Below are positions 27,342 through 36,169 of a DNA stretch of 64,000 nucleotides, piece by piece. The first letter of the stretch is position 1; the number at the start of each line of letters is the position of its first letter. Below the pieces are notes generated by a model. It ran no database searches. It had not been told where the DNA came from and saw only the letters and a list, made by a program, of their open reading frames with translations. A program made the position numbers and the translations under genes. Source of the stretch: Bin87 sp965232895 (GTDB lineage: Bacteria > Chloroflexota > Dehalococcoidia > Lucifugimonadales > UBA3495); the NCBI GenBank assembly GCA_965232895.1, contig OZ247430.1, forward strand, positions 3,472,001 to 3,536,000, in the 5' to 3' direction.

Positions 27342-28478
27342 TTATCCCAGCATCTGATAGTGCTTGCCCTCGGTTTTGATGGCCGGGGCGATGACCATTT
27401 CGGTCTTGTGGAAATCGCGGACGGTGTACGCGCCGCACATGCCCATGGCCACCCGCAAGGCGCCGACGAGGTTCTGGGTTCCGTTGGTGACGCTGGACGG
27501 CCCGTGCATCAACTGCTTCAGGGAGCCCTTGGTGCCGACGTTGATGCGCGTGCCCCGGGGCAGTTCGGGGTGTGCGTTCGCCATGCCCCAGTTGTAGCCG
27601 CGGCCCGGAGCCTCCGCCGCCTGCGCAAAGGGTGTGCCCAGCATCACTCCGTCAGCTCCGCTGGCTATCGCCTTGCAAACGTCGCCGCCGGTCCGCAGTC
27701 CGCCGTCAGTGATCACGCTGACGTACCGCCCGGTGCGCTGGAAGTAGTCCTCCCGGGCCGCCGCGCATTCCAGGGTTGCGGTCACCTGCGGTACGCCGAC
27801 CCCGGTCACCTCGCGGGTGGTGCAGGCCGCGCCCGGGCCGACCCCGACCAGCACGGCATCGATCCCAGTTTCCATCAACTCGCTGGCTACGCTGTAGCTG
27901 ACGCAGTTCCCGACCACCACCGGAACATCGAGCGATTCGATCAACTCGGCAAAGATGAGACCCCGGTAACTGCGGGACATGTGCCGAGCGGTGGTTACGG
28001 TGGATTGCACCACGATGATATCGGCGCCGGCCTCGACGGCCATCGGGCTCAGCCGCTTGGTGGTCTGGGGCGTGAACGCGATGGCGGCGATGGATCCAGT
28101 CTGCTTGATTTCCTGGACACGCTCGCCGATGAGGTGATCCTGGACCGGCTGGCTGTAAACTTCTTGCAGGTACTCCGTGACCTCGGCCTGGTCCATGGAG
28201 ATGATTTCCTCCAGGACCGAATACGGATCTTCGTAGCGCGTGTACAGGCCCTCGCCGTTGAGCACCCCCAGACCGCCCATTTCGTGCATCAGGGTGGCGA
28301 ATCGGGGAGACACGGATCCGTCCATGGCTGAGGCCATCACCGGAGCGTCGAAAGAGTATTGGCCGATGCTCATTTTCGTGGACGTCATTTCCGGGTTGAT
28401 TGTGACATCGCCCGGGACGATCGCGACTTCATCAAAGCCATAGGATCGTTCCAGTTCTTTGAGCAAACGCCTGACCAT
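27342..28478 (-). CDS. guaB3: GuaB3-type IMP dehydrogenase family protein
   Basis: 378-aa TIM-barrel protein of the IMP dehydrogenase/GMP reductase superfamily, lacking CBS domains. The catalytic-loop Cys lies in VGPGAACTTREVTGVGVPQ, and the phosphate-binding segment ISDGG-type motif appears as SVITDGGLRTGGDVCKAIA. This pattern and length match the GuaB3 group known from Actinobacteria, recently regarded as GMP-reductase-like; I cannot prove the direction of the reaction. It is transcribed from its own promoter at 28514-28543. Confidence 0.85.
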   Translation of the reverse strand: MVRRLLKELERSYGFDEVAIVPGDVTINPEMTSTKMSIGQYSFDAPVMASAMDGSVSPRFATLMHEMGGLGVLNGEGLYTRYEDPYSVLEEIISMDQAEVTEYLQEVYSQPVQDHLIGERVQEIKQTGSIAAIAFTPQTTKRLSPMAVEAGADIIVVQSTVTTARHMSRSYRGLIFAELIESLDVPVVVGNCVSYSVASELMETGIDAVLVGVGPGAACTTREVTGVGVPQVTATLECAAAREDYFQRTGRYVSVITDGGLRTGGDVCKAIASGADGVMLGTPFAQAAEAPGRGYNWGMANAHPELPRGTRINVGTKGSLKQLMHGPSSVTNGTQNLVGALRVAMGMCGAYTVRDFHKTEMVIAPAIKTEGKHYQMLG

Positions 28479-28513
28479 TGTGTCACCTCAAAGCTTGCCG
28501 TGAAGGATGTCGA

Positions 28514-28543
28514 ACTATAGTGAAAGGCCGCATTAACCGTCAA
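28514..28543 (-). promoter_or_regulatory. Sigma-70-type promoter for guaB3
   Basis: On the minus strand: TTGACG (28538-28543), 18-bp spacer, TATAGT (28514-28519), 36 bp before the start codon. Confidence 0.65.
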
Positions 28544-28611
28544 CCCAAATGCGGGTTAGACACGAAAATCCGACGGGGGAACCATTCCAATTGATCAGTA
28601 ATTCTAGCATT

Positions 28612-28639
28612 CGGGGGCGCCTTTTTCAGGGCGCCCCCG
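28612..28639. terminator. Strong stem-loop between clpC and guaB3
   Basis: A perfect 10-bp stem CGGGGGCGCC/GGCGCCCCCG with an 8-nt T-rich loop, 28 bp after the clpC stop. The T-rich stretch (TTGTTTTCTT) follows it on the plus strand rather than in the direction of clpC, so it may be a bidirectional or imperfect terminator. Confidence 0.5.
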
Positions 28640-28667
28640 GTTGTTTTCTTCGACCGTGCGTCGCGGA

Positions 28668-31145
28668 TCAGGCCACAGGCAAGGCGGCCATCTCGCCTTT
28701 CCGCACCTTGATGCAGATCTTGCCGTCTTCGTCCATGTCGACGATCGCGGTGTCTCCCGGCTCGAATTGTCCTCCGAGGAGTTCGTCGGACAGCCGGTCC
28801 TCGACTTCGTTCTGGATCAGGCGGCGCAATGGTCGCGCTCCCAGGACTGGATCGAAGCCGTTTGCGCCCAGGTACTCCTTGGCCGGCTCGGTCAGCTCGA
28901 CGCTGATCTCCCGTTCCTTGAGCTCGTCGCGGACCATGTTCATCATCAGGTCCACGATCTGGTGGATCTCTTCCCGACTCAGCGCGTGGAACACTATCGT
29001 GGCGTCCAACCGGTTCAGGAACTCAGGGCGGAAGAAGCGCTTTACTTCATCCATCACCTTGTCTTTCATACGCTCGTACGCTTGGTGGTCCGTCTGAGCC
29101 TGGTCGGACTTGATGGCGAACCCCAGCGAGGTGTCGCGTTTGATCAAGTCTGAGCCCAGGTTACTGGTCATGACGATGATCGAGTTGCGGAAGTCCACGC
29201 GGCGGCCCCGGGCGTCGGTCAGTTGACCGGCGTCGAAAATCTGCAGCAGGATGTTGAAGATTTCCGGATGCGCCTTTTCAATCTCGTCCAGCAGGATCGC
29301 GCAGTAGTTCTTCTTGCGAACGCCCTCGGTTAGTTGGCCGCCCTCGTCGTAACCGACGTAACCCGGAGGGGCGCCGATCAGGCGGGCGGTGGTGTGCCGC
29401 TCCTGGAACTCCGACATGTCCAACCGGATCATGTTGTCTTCGTGACCGAACAGGAACTCGGCCATGGCGCGAACCAATTCGGTCTTGCCCACTCCGGTGG
29501 GGCCAAGGAAAAGGAACACACCGATGGGATGGCGCGGGTCCTTGAGGCCGGCGCGAGCGCGGCGCACCGCCTTGGAGATGCCCACGATGGCTTCGTCCTG
29601 GCCGATGATCCGCTTGTGCAGTTCCTCTTCCATACGGAGCAACCGCTCGGTTTCTTCCTGCGCCAGCCGAGTCACCGGGATGCCGGTCCACATGCTGACC
29701 ACCTCGGCGATGTCGTCCTCGGTGACCTGTGTGCGTTCCTTGCTCCGGTCGGCTTTCCACTCGCGCTCCATGTCGCCCACGTTCTCGGACAAATGGAGCT
29801 CACGGTCGCGCAACTCGGCGGCAACTTCGTACTGTTGCGAGGCGATGGCCTCGTCCTTTTCCTTGCGCACGCGCTCGAGGACTTCCATCGCGTCCTTGAC
29901 TTCTTGCGGGGCGTGGCTGCCGCGCAGGCGAACCCGCGAACCGGCTTCGTCCAGCAGGTCGATAGCCTTGTCGGGAAGGAAGCGGTCGGGAATGTACCGG
30001 GTTGACAGCGTGGCCGCGGCCCGCACTGCGTCCTCGGTGATATCCACGTTGTGGTGTTCCTCGTACTGGCCTTTCACGCCGCGCAGGATGTCCACGGTCA
30101 TTTCGGCGTCGGGTTCTTCCACCCGGACAGGCTGCAGCCGCCGCTCGAGGGCCGGGTCGCGCTCCACGTACTTGCGGTAGTCGTCCAGTGTGGTCGCGCC
30201 AATGCACTGGATCTCGCCCCGGGCCAGTGACGGCTTCAGGATGTTGGAGGCATCCACGGCGCCTTCAGCGGCTCCGGCCCCGACCAGTGTATGGATTTCG
30301 TCGATGAACAGAACGCAGTTGCCGGAGGTCTTGATCTCTTCGATGACCTTCTTCAACCGCTCCTCGAACTCGCCCCGGTACTTGGTTCCCGCGACCAGGG
30401 CGCCCATGTCCAGAGTGACCAGTCGCTTGCCCTGCAGCGTGTCGGGCACGTCTCCTGAGGAGATCTGCTGGGCCATCGCTTCCACGATGGCGGTCTTGCC
30501 GACGCCGGGTTCACCGACCAGGACCGGGTTGTTCTTGGTTCGGCGACTCAGGATCTGGGTCACTCGTTCGATCTCAGTGTCACGGCCGATGACCGGGTCC
30601 AACTTGCCGCCGAGGGCTGCGTTGGTCAGATCGACGCCCAGCTGGTCGAGCGTGGGAGTGCGGGTGCTGGACCGGCTGCTGGTGGTCCCACTGCCGGTAC
30701 CGGAGTTGCTGAGGATGCGATGGGTCTCGGCGCGAACCTTTTCCAGGTTGACGCCCAAGCTTTCCAGGACGCCGGCGGCTACGCCTTCGCCCTCCCGCAG
30801 TAGGCCGATCAGCAAGTGCTCCGTGCCAATATAGGTGTGGTTCATCCTTCGGGCTTCATCAACCGCCAACTCGACGACCTTCTTGGCCCGGGGGGTGAGA
30901 CCGATCTCGCCCTGAGCCGGCCGCTCGCCTCGCCCGATGATGAACTCAACGGCCGAGCGCACCTTGGTCAGGTCAACGCTCAACCCGGACAACACTCGAG
31001 CGGCGACGCCCTCGGTCTCCCGTACCAAGCCGAGCAGGATGTGCTCGGTCCCGATGTAGTTGTGGTTGAACCGCTGCGCTTCTTCCTGGGCCAGGGACAA
31101 AACCCGCCGTGCCCGCTCTGAGAACTTCTCGAATCTGCTGCCCAT
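28668..31145 (-). CDS. clpC: ATP-dependent Clp protease ATP-binding subunit ClpC
   Basis: 825-aa Hsp100 unfoldase that feeds proteins to ClpP. Two N-domain repeats (GTEHILLGLVRE and GTEHLLIGLLRE) are followed by AAA+ module 1 (Walker A GEPGVGKTAIVEA), an UVR-type middle segment (ASQQYEVAAELRD) and AAA+ module 2 (GPTGVGKTELVRA). I chose ATG at 31145, preceded by AGGAGAG; the open frame extends to 31274 but the extra residues are unlike the family. No mcsA/mcsB/ctsR genes are adjacent. Confidence 0.95.
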   Translation of the reverse strand: MGSRFEKFSERARRVLSLAQEEAQRFNHNYIGTEHILLGLVRETEGVAARVLSGLSVDLTKVRSAVEFIIGRGERPAQGEIGLTPRAKKVVELAVDEARRMNHTYIGTEHLLIGLLREGEGVAAGVLESLGVNLEKVRAETHRILSNSGTGSGTTSSRSSTRTPTLDQLGVDLTNAALGGKLDPVIGRDTEIERVTQILSRRTKNNPVLVGEPGVGKTAIVEAMAQQISSGDVPDTLQGKRLVTLDMGALVAGTKYRGEFEERLKKVIEEIKTSGNCVLFIDEIHTLVGAGAAEGAVDASNILKPSLARGEIQCIGATTLDDYRKYVERDPALERRLQPVRVEEPDAEMTVDILRGVKGQYEEHHNVDITEDAVRAAATLSTRYIPDRFLPDKAIDLLDEAGSRVRLRGSHAPQEVKDAMEVLERVRKEKDEAIASQQYEVAAELRDRELHLSENVGDMEREWKADRSKERTQVTEDDIAEVVSMWTGIPVTRLAQEETERLLRMEEELHKRIIGQDEAIVGISKAVRRARAGLKDPRHPIGVFLFLGPTGVGKTELVRAMAEFLFGHEDNMIRLDMSEFQERHTTARLIGAPPGYVGYDEGGQLTEGVRKKNYCAILLDEIEKAHPEIFNILLQIFDAGQLTDARGRRVDFRNSIIVMTSNLGSDLIKRDTSLGFAIKSDQAQTDHQAYERMKDKVMDEVKRFFRPEFLNRLDATIVFHALSREEIHQIVDLMMNMVRDELKEREISVELTEPAKEYLGANGFDPVLGARPLRRLIQNEVEDRLSDELLGGQFEPGDTAIVDMDEDGKICIKVRKGEMAALPVA

Positions 31146-31212
31146 GAGACTCTCCTGGGTTGAGGTCGGGCCAACCGATGCATGCTGGCCGTGCCATTTT
31201 ACCGCATTCAGG

Positions 31213-31260
31213 CAAAAATAAAAGCGGCTTTGCCACCGAATCGTAACGGTAAAGCCGCTT
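31213..31260 (-). terminator. Rho-independent terminator of the 5S rRNA
   Basis: On the minus strand, a stem AAGCGGCTTT.../...AAAGCCGCTT is followed by TTTATTTTTG. It lies about 100 bp after the 5S gene and before clpC, in the right direction for 5S. Confidence 0.75.
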
Positions 31261-31358
31261 GGTTGAGGTATCAACCTATCGCGCTGTGTGGCCTACAATC
31301 GCCTGCGAAATCTTGGTGCGTCATCACGCCCGCCCCCGACCATCCTTAGGGTTTGGTA

Positions 31359-31480
31359 CTTTCCGGCGGTGACCTATTTTCCCACTCCGTTACCAGAGCA
31401 GTATCGTCGGCGCTGGGGCGTTTCACTTCCGTGTTCGGGATGGGTACGGGTGGGGCCACCCCGCTTGAACCACCAGAAAG
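31359..31480 (-). rRNA. rrf: 5S ribosomal RNA
   Basis: About 120 nt on the minus strand. It contains the conserved 5S segments CCCATCCCGAACACGGAAGT and the closing helix CTTTCTGG/CCGGAAAG, ends +/- 3 nt. No 23S gene lies upstream: tRNA-Lys on the other strand begins only 136 bp away. So this is an isolated 5S gene with its own terminator. Confidence 0.93.
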
Positions 31481-31615
31481 TAACTGTGTGAATTATTGCG
31501 CATTGTCGGCGATTTTGCAAGGGTGTCACCAGGGGGAATTTCCGTGGATGCTCGCCCACGGCCGATCCGGGGCCCTGTGCTATACTCAAAACGGTGGCTG
31601 GAAATCGCTTCACCG

Positions 31616-31691
31616 GGGCCGTTAGCTCAGCTGGCAGAGCACCGGACTTTTAATCCGGGTGTCGTGGGTTCGATCCCCACACGGCCCACCA
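31616..31691 (+). tRNA. tRNA-Lys (anticodon TTT)
   Basis: Acceptor GGGCCGT/ACGGCCC, discriminator A and encoded CCA. Anticodon stem CCGGA/TCCGG encloses loop CTTTTAA, anticodon TTT. An extended -10-like sequence TGCTATACT lies about 35 bp upstream. Confidence 0.96.
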
Positions 31692-32230
31692 GTGCTCGAA
31701 TTTCACGCTCTTTCCCGCGAAGATCGCCGCGCGAATCAGGCGGCGGCAGGGAAGGAACGTGGTTAATCTCGTCCGGGAAACCCCCAATGCTGGAGAACAT
31801 CTCGCTGAAGCGTGCGACCATCCGGGCGGTTCCTCGTCTGTCCACGAGTTGATCACAGGCCTTGCCAACTGACGAGCCGAATGCCTGGCGGACACCCGCC
31901 GGCTCATCCGCGACCCAGAGGCCATCGAGGATTGGACATAGCGGTGAACGCCCCTCTGATCCCCGCGGGGTGTGCACGTCAACGCCAACGGGGTCAAGGT
32001 CAGGCTGATGCCCACCCTCTTCCCGGGGGTGCATCTCGAGGATTCAAGCGGTCTTTTTAACGCTGGCCGTGATGGCGGCAAGCGCCGGGCTATCGACATG
32101 GGCAGGGGTTACGTGATCGACGAACGCACCCTGAAGGAGTTGCTCCAGGAAACGCCGGGTTACAATAGCAACCACCCCGCGCCGAAGAGCAAAGGTTCCC
32201 GGGCGGTGTAACTATTCTGGAGTGAGCGCC
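31692..32230. other. 539-bp stretch with no supportable gene
   Basis: Frames open here on both strands, including 31650-32099 on the minus strand and 31972-32211 on the plus strand. None has a convincing ribosome-binding site, recognisable family or clear codon pattern, and the minus frame runs into the complement of tRNA-Lys. It may hold decayed coding sequence, since the next few kilobases contain other broken genes. Confidence 0.4.
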
Positions 32231-32710
32231 ATGGCCGACCGGGTTCCAGCGAAGCCCCGCAGAGCTTCTACCAAAACCACCGACAACGCCACCGGCGAGG
32301 TTAAACTCCTCTCCGGCGGCAACCCTCAGATCGCCAAGGCCGACGGCGATGCCCCGGTACAGGCCTACATTGCGGCCATGCCGGAATGGAAGAGCGATGT
32401 CGGTCGCCGGCTTGATGATCTGATCGTGCGCACCCTGCCCGACGTGCGCAAGGCGGTGCGGTGGAACTCGCCCTTCTACGGGGTCGAGGGTCGGGGCTGG
32501 TTCCTCAGCTACCACGTTTTCACCCGCTACGTGAAGGTCACTTTCCTCAATGGATCCTCGCTGGATCCGCTGCCACCCGTCGAATCCAAGGACATAGACA
32601 CGCGCTACTATCATATCTACGAGGACGGCGCGATCGACGAAGAACTCGTCGAGCATTGGATCCGGCAGGCGGCCGCGATCCCGGGCTGGAAAGGGTTCGA
32701 CACTCTGTGA
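32231..32710 (+). CDS. DUF1801-family protein
   Basis: 159 aa with the DUF1801 fold (YdhG-like, small iron-chaperone-like family). Visible are the helix VQAYIAAMPEWKSDVGRRLD, VRKAVRWNSPFYG and WFLSYHVFTRYVKVTFLNG. The family role is not firmly known. ATG at 32231 is chosen because GGAG lies 9 bp upstream; a GTG at 32222 overlaps that site. It stands before a broken SRPBCC gene, which often neighbours DUF1801 genes. Confidence 0.8.
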   Translation: MADRVPAKPRRASTKTTDNATGEVKLLSGGNPQIAKADGDAPVQAYIAAMPEWKSDVGRRLDDLIVRTLPDVRKAVRWNSPFYGVEGRGWFLSYHVFTRYVKVTFLNGSSLDPLPPVESKDIDTRYYHIYEDGAIDEELVEHWIRQAAAIPGWKGFDTL

Positions 32711-32761
32711 AGCATCGTGCGTCGACCGCCCTTTGTCGAGTAGCCCGCCGGTCACCTGGAC

Positions 32762-32923
32762 ATGGACAAGCTGGAATTTGAGGTGAGCATCGGCGCCGGC
32801 CCGTAAGAGGTGTGGCGTGTTCTGCATGAGGACGCGAAGTTCCGCGTTTGGGCGGCGGTCTTCTGCGAGGGATCACACCGCGAAGGTGATTGTAACGCTG
32901 GCGGCATGGTCCGTAGAGACTGA
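32762..32923 (+). pseudogene. SRPBCC (AHSA1-type) protein fragment
   Basis: From the ATG at 32762 the frame reads MDKLEFEVSIGAGP, then an in-frame TAA, then EVWRVLHEDAKFRVWAAVF-CEGS before a stop at 32921-32923. The pieces match the start of AHSA1/SRPBCC proteins, which are about 140-160 aa. The rest of the domain is missing. This is a decayed remnant. Confidence 0.65.
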
Positions 32924-32965
32924 AAGGCCTGTAACGGCTAGAGTTTGCATCAAGGAGAAACCGCA

Positions 32966-33385
32966 GTGCGCGTGATGGTGTTGGTGAAAGCCACCGAAGA
33001 CAGTGAGGCCGGGGTCATGCCATCGACAGAACTCATCGAGGCCATGCTGGCATTTAACGAGGAACTCGTGAATGCCGGCGTGATGCAGGCTGGCGACGGT
33101 CTGAAGCCTTCTGCACAGGGCAAGCGCGTCGCCTTCGACGGAACCGAGCGCACCGTGATCGACGGCCCCTTCCCCGCCGTCAGCGAACTGGTAGCCGGCT
33201 TCTGGATCTGGGAAGTCGCGAGCCTGGACGAAGCCGTGGAATGGGTCAGGCGATGCCCAAACCCAATGCCCGGCCCCAGCGAGATAGAGATCCGCCCCCT
33301 GTACGAGATGGAGGATTTTGCCGAGGCGATGACTCCCGAACTGGTCGAACAGGAAGAGCGGTTGCGCGAGAGCGCCGGTTCCTGA
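32966..33385 (+). CDS. YciI/DGPF-domain protein
   Basis: 139 aa, alpha/beta ferredoxin-like YCII family. The N terminus MRVMVLVKATEDSEAGVMP and the motif VIDGPFPAVSELVAGFWIWE are the hallmarks of the DGPF-type branch, often found with ECF sigma factors, SRPBCC and DUF1801 proteins. No enzymatic role is established. The GTG start at 32966 is supported by AAGGAG at 32952-32957. Confidence 0.85.
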   Translation: MRVMVLVKATEDSEAGVMPSTELIEAMLAFNEELVNAGVMQAGDGLKPSAQGKRVAFDGTERTVIDGPFPAVSELVAGFWIWEVASLDEAVEWVRRCPNPMPGPSEIEIRPLYEMEDFAEAMTPELVEQEERLRESAGS

Positions 33386-33448
33386 AGATGGGAACCGGTA
33401 GCCTGAGACGCACGTAATCCCATTTGGTCGCACGTTGGCTTTGACGCA

Positions 33449-33892
33449 ATGACGAATATCAGATTGGCAAACGCCCAAGACCAAGATGCCGCCATAGACC
33501 TGGTACGCCGGCTCCTGACCGAACTCGGCGGTACCCCGGCTCCCGCGGAAGCCATGGCTGCGGTGTTTGGCCAGTTCGCCGATGATGGGCCAGCGGGGTT
33601 CGTCGCCTTGGCCGAGGACGACGGTCGCTTCGTCGCCGTCTGCACCGTGTCCTTCGTGGAGGCGCTGCGCAGCGTCGGCCGCTACGCGATCATTCAGGAG
33701 ATGTACGTCGACCCCAGCGTGCGGAGTTCCGGCGTCGGCATGGAGGTTCTCCAATTTACCCTTGACCATGCCGTGGCGCGCGGCTGCGCTATGGTCGAAC
33801 TGGGAACGCCGTACCACGGTGAAAGGCAGATCCAGTTCTACCAGCGAGCCGGCTTCACCGAGGTCGGCGCGCGCCTGCGCTGGCGGCCGTAA
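33449..33892 (+). CDS. GNAT family N-acetyltransferase
   Basis: 147 aa with the GNAT fold. IIQEMYVDPSVRSSGVGMEV is the acetyl-CoA pyrophosphate-binding region (the consensus Q/R-x-x-G-x-G/A is partly relaxed as RSSGVG), and FYQRAGFTEVGARL is the typical C-terminal motif. The acceptor substrate is unknown. The stop lies 8 bp before the histidine phosphatase start, so the two are likely co-transcribed. Confidence 0.87.
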   Translation: MTNIRLANAQDQDAAIDLVRRLLTELGGTPAPAEAMAAVFGQFADDGPAGFVALAEDDGRFVAVCTVSFVEALRSVGRYAIIQEMYVDPSVRSSGVGMEVLQFTLDHAVARGCAMVELGTPYHGERQIQFYQRAGFTEVGARLRWRP

Positions 33893-33900
33893 CCCGACCC

Positions 33901-34460
33901 ATGCCAGCCAGCCCCATCCTCGTCCGCCATTGCGAGGCGGGGGGCCAGGAACCCGACGCGCCGCTCACTGTTGCCGGCCAGCGACAAGCCCGGGAATTGG
34001 CGGCCTTCCTGCCCACCCTTCCCGTCGATGCAATCGTCGCCAGCGCCTACCTGCGGGCCCGGCAATCCGCCGAACCCGCGGCGGGCCTCCTGCATCTTCG
34101 GATTGAAGTTGATCCCCGTCTCGACGAACGCATCCTGTCGCCGGCTCCAATCGACACCTGGCGACAAGTGCTGCGCGATTCCTTCGCCGATCCTGACCTG
34201 AGTGCGCCCGGCGGCGAATCCGCTAATGACGTGCTACTGCGTGCGTGGTCCGTCTTGAATGATCTGCTGGCAGGCTCCCCGGAACTCCCGGTAGTCGTCA
34301 CCCACGGCAACCTGCTGGCCCTGGTTCTCCATTCGATTGATTCCGGTTTCGGCTATGCGGGATGGGAAACCTGTCCAACCCCGATGCGTATCAGGTCGAC
34401 GTTGGCGACGACGGGGTGACGAGCTTCCAACGCCTTTGGAACCCGTCGATCCTGCGCTGA
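33901..34460 (+). pseudogene. Histidine phosphatase (phosphoglycerate-mutase-like), frameshifted at the C terminus
   Basis: The open frame (33901-34419, 172 aa) has the catalytic motif ILVRHCEAGG (an RHG variant), YLRARQSAEP, PGGES and VVTHGNLLALVLH. After GYAGWE near 34370 the frame turns into unrelated residues. The next frame instead continues in a family-like way (NLSNPDAYQVDVGDDG, then QRLWNPSILR) to a stop at 34458-34460. One missing base at the A run in GGGAAACC explains this. It may be a real mutation or an assembly error; the catalytic core is intact either way. Confidence 0.7.
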
Positions 34461-34545
34461 TCGTTCGGTTGCGCCCGTTTGCCGGCGCATATAAAGTGGG
34501 CCGGAAGTAAGCCAGGCATCGAAAATCCCAAAGAGGAGGCACACC

Positions 34546-35301
34546 ATGGCCAGGTTGGAAGGTAAGGTCGCCCTTATCAGCGGCGGCGCTCGCGGTCAGG
34601 GCGCCATCGAAGCGCGCATGTTCGCCGAAGAAGGCGCCAGCGTTGTCATCGGCGATATCCTGGATGATCAGGGTCGCCAGACCGAGGCCGAGTTGCAGGA
34701 ACTCGGCTACAACGTCACCTACGTGCATCTCGACGTCACCAGCGAGTCTGACTGGGAGGCGGCGGTGCAGTCGGCCGTGGACACCTATGGCAAGCTGGAT
34801 GTGCTCCTGAACAACGCGGGCATCCTGATCCGCAAGAACATCGAGGAAACCACCGAAGACGACTGGGACCGCATCTTCGCCGTCAACGCCAAGGGCGTCT
34901 TCCTGGGCACCAAGGCGGCCATCCCGGCCATGCGCGAAGCCGGCGGCGGTTCGATCATCAACATCTCCTCCACCGCCGGCCTGGTCGGCAGCCCCAATGG
35001 TTCAGCCAGCTACACCGCCACCAAGGGCGCGGTGCGGCTGTTCACCAAGTCCACCGCCATCCAGCACGCCCGCGAGGGCATCCGCTGCAACTCCATCCAC
35101 CCCGGCCCCATTGAAACCGACATGATCGCCGACACGCTGAACGACCCCGCCAACATGGCCCTGCGCATGCAACGCCTGCCCCTGGGCCGCGTCGGCAAGC
35201 CCAGCGAGATCGCCTACGGCGCGATCTACCTGGCCTCGGACGAATCGTCCTTCGTCACCGGCTCCGAGGTCGTGATCGACGGCGGGACGACCGCCGCTTA
35301 G
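34546..35301 (+). CDS. SDR-family oxidoreductase
   Basis: 251-aa classical short-chain dehydrogenase/reductase. Cofactor loop SGGARGQG near residue 13, NNAG near residue 90, catalytic Ser in NISSTAGL and the Tyr-Lys pair in SYTATKGA. The end VTGSEVVIDGGTTA is typical. Substrate is likely a secondary alcohol or ketone, unknown. ATG has GAGGAGG upstream at 34532-34538. It precedes an amidohydrolase by 11 bp, likely one operon. Confidence 0.93.
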   Translation: MARLEGKVALISGGARGQGAIEARMFAEEGASVVIGDILDDQGRQTEAELQELGYNVTYVHLDVTSESDWEAAVQSAVDTYGKLDVLLNNAGILIRKNIEETTEDDWDRIFAVNAKGVFLGTKAAIPAMREAGGGSIINISSTAGLVGSPNGSASYTATKGAVRLFTKSTAIQHAREGIRCNSIHPGPIETDMIADTLNDPANMALRMQRLPLGRVGKPSEIAYGAIYLASDESSFVTGSEVVIDGGTTAA

Positions 35302-35312
35302 GAGGTATCCGC

Positions 35313-36122
35313 ATGGCAACAGTCATCGACACCCATTGCCACGCCTCGCCCTACTGGTTCGAGCCGGTGGAAATCCTGCTCGACGAGATGGAGCGCGCCG
35401 GCGTTGACCAGGCGGTCCTGACCCAGTTCTTCGGCGTGTTCGACAACAGCTATCTGATCGAGGCGGTCAAGCGGTTCCCCGGTCGGTTCGCCGTCATCGC
35501 CATCGTCGATCACACTCAGCCCGACGCTGTGGATCGAGTGGCCGAGCTCAAGGATCAGGGAGTGGACGGCCTGCGGTTCCAGTGCTCGTGGCGTTCTCCG
35601 GGTGACGACCCATTGGCGTTGTGGCGCAAGTGCGCCGAGCTGGACGTGGTTGCCAGCGTCATGGGTCCGGCGGAACACTACGCCGCGCCGGAGTTCGAGG
35701 AGATCATCCGCGAACTGCCCAACCTGAACGTCGTGATCGAGCACCTGGCCGGCGTCGGCGCGTTCTGGGGCCCCGGCCGCGCGGACACGGAAATCCCCAT
35801 GGACGCCTACCGCCGGTCACTGGAGTTGTCAAAGTATCCCAACGTGTACCTGAAGATACCGGGCCTGGGTGAGTTCTGCCCGCGTCCCCAACCCTTCCGC
35901 CAGCCGATACCTTTCGACAACATCCCGCCGCTGATTGAGATGGCGGTGGAGGCCTTCGGCGGCGACCGCCTCATGTGGGGCAGCGATTTCCCGCCCTCGG
36001 CCAACCGGGAGGGCTACCGCAACGCCCTGCGCTTCCCCATGGAACTGATCGACTACCCCAGCACGGAGGCGCGGGACATGGTCTTCGGGGGCACCGCGGC
36101 GAACCTCTGGGAGTTTCGTTAG
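35313..36122 (+). CDS. Amidohydrolase-family TIM-barrel protein
   Basis: 269 aa of the amidohydrolase_2 group (lactonases and decarboxylases such as LigI/ACMSD relatives). The metal motif DTHCHAS opens the protein, VIEHLAGVG holds the middle conserved His, and LMWGSDFPPS near the end holds the catalytic Asp. The reaction is likely hydrolysis or decarboxylation of a ring-derived acid; the exact substrate cannot be told. Coupled to the SDR upstream. Two tandem insertion sequences begin about 48 bp after the stop. Confidence 0.87.
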   Translation: MATVIDTHCHASPYWFEPVEILLDEMERAGVDQAVLTQFFGVFDNSYLIEAVKRFPGRFAVIAIVDHTQPDAVDRVAELKDQGVDGLRFQCSWRSPGDDPLALWRKCAELDVVASVMGPAEHYAAPEFEEIIRELPNLNVVIEHLAGVGAFWGPGRADTEIPMDAYRRSLELSKYPNVYLKIPGLGEFCPRPQPFRQPIPFDNIPPLIEMAVEAFGGDRLMWGSDFPPSANREGYRNALRFPMELIDYPSTEARDMVFGGTAANLWEFR

Positions 36123-36169
36123 GCGGGCATTACCCTGTTGGCACAATCACGTAGGGGCGAATGATCATT

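Noticed and set aside
31650..32099. Minus-strand open frame after tRNA-Lys, 149 codons
   Set aside because: Its end is the complement of the tRNA, there is no family match and no clear ribosome-binding site.
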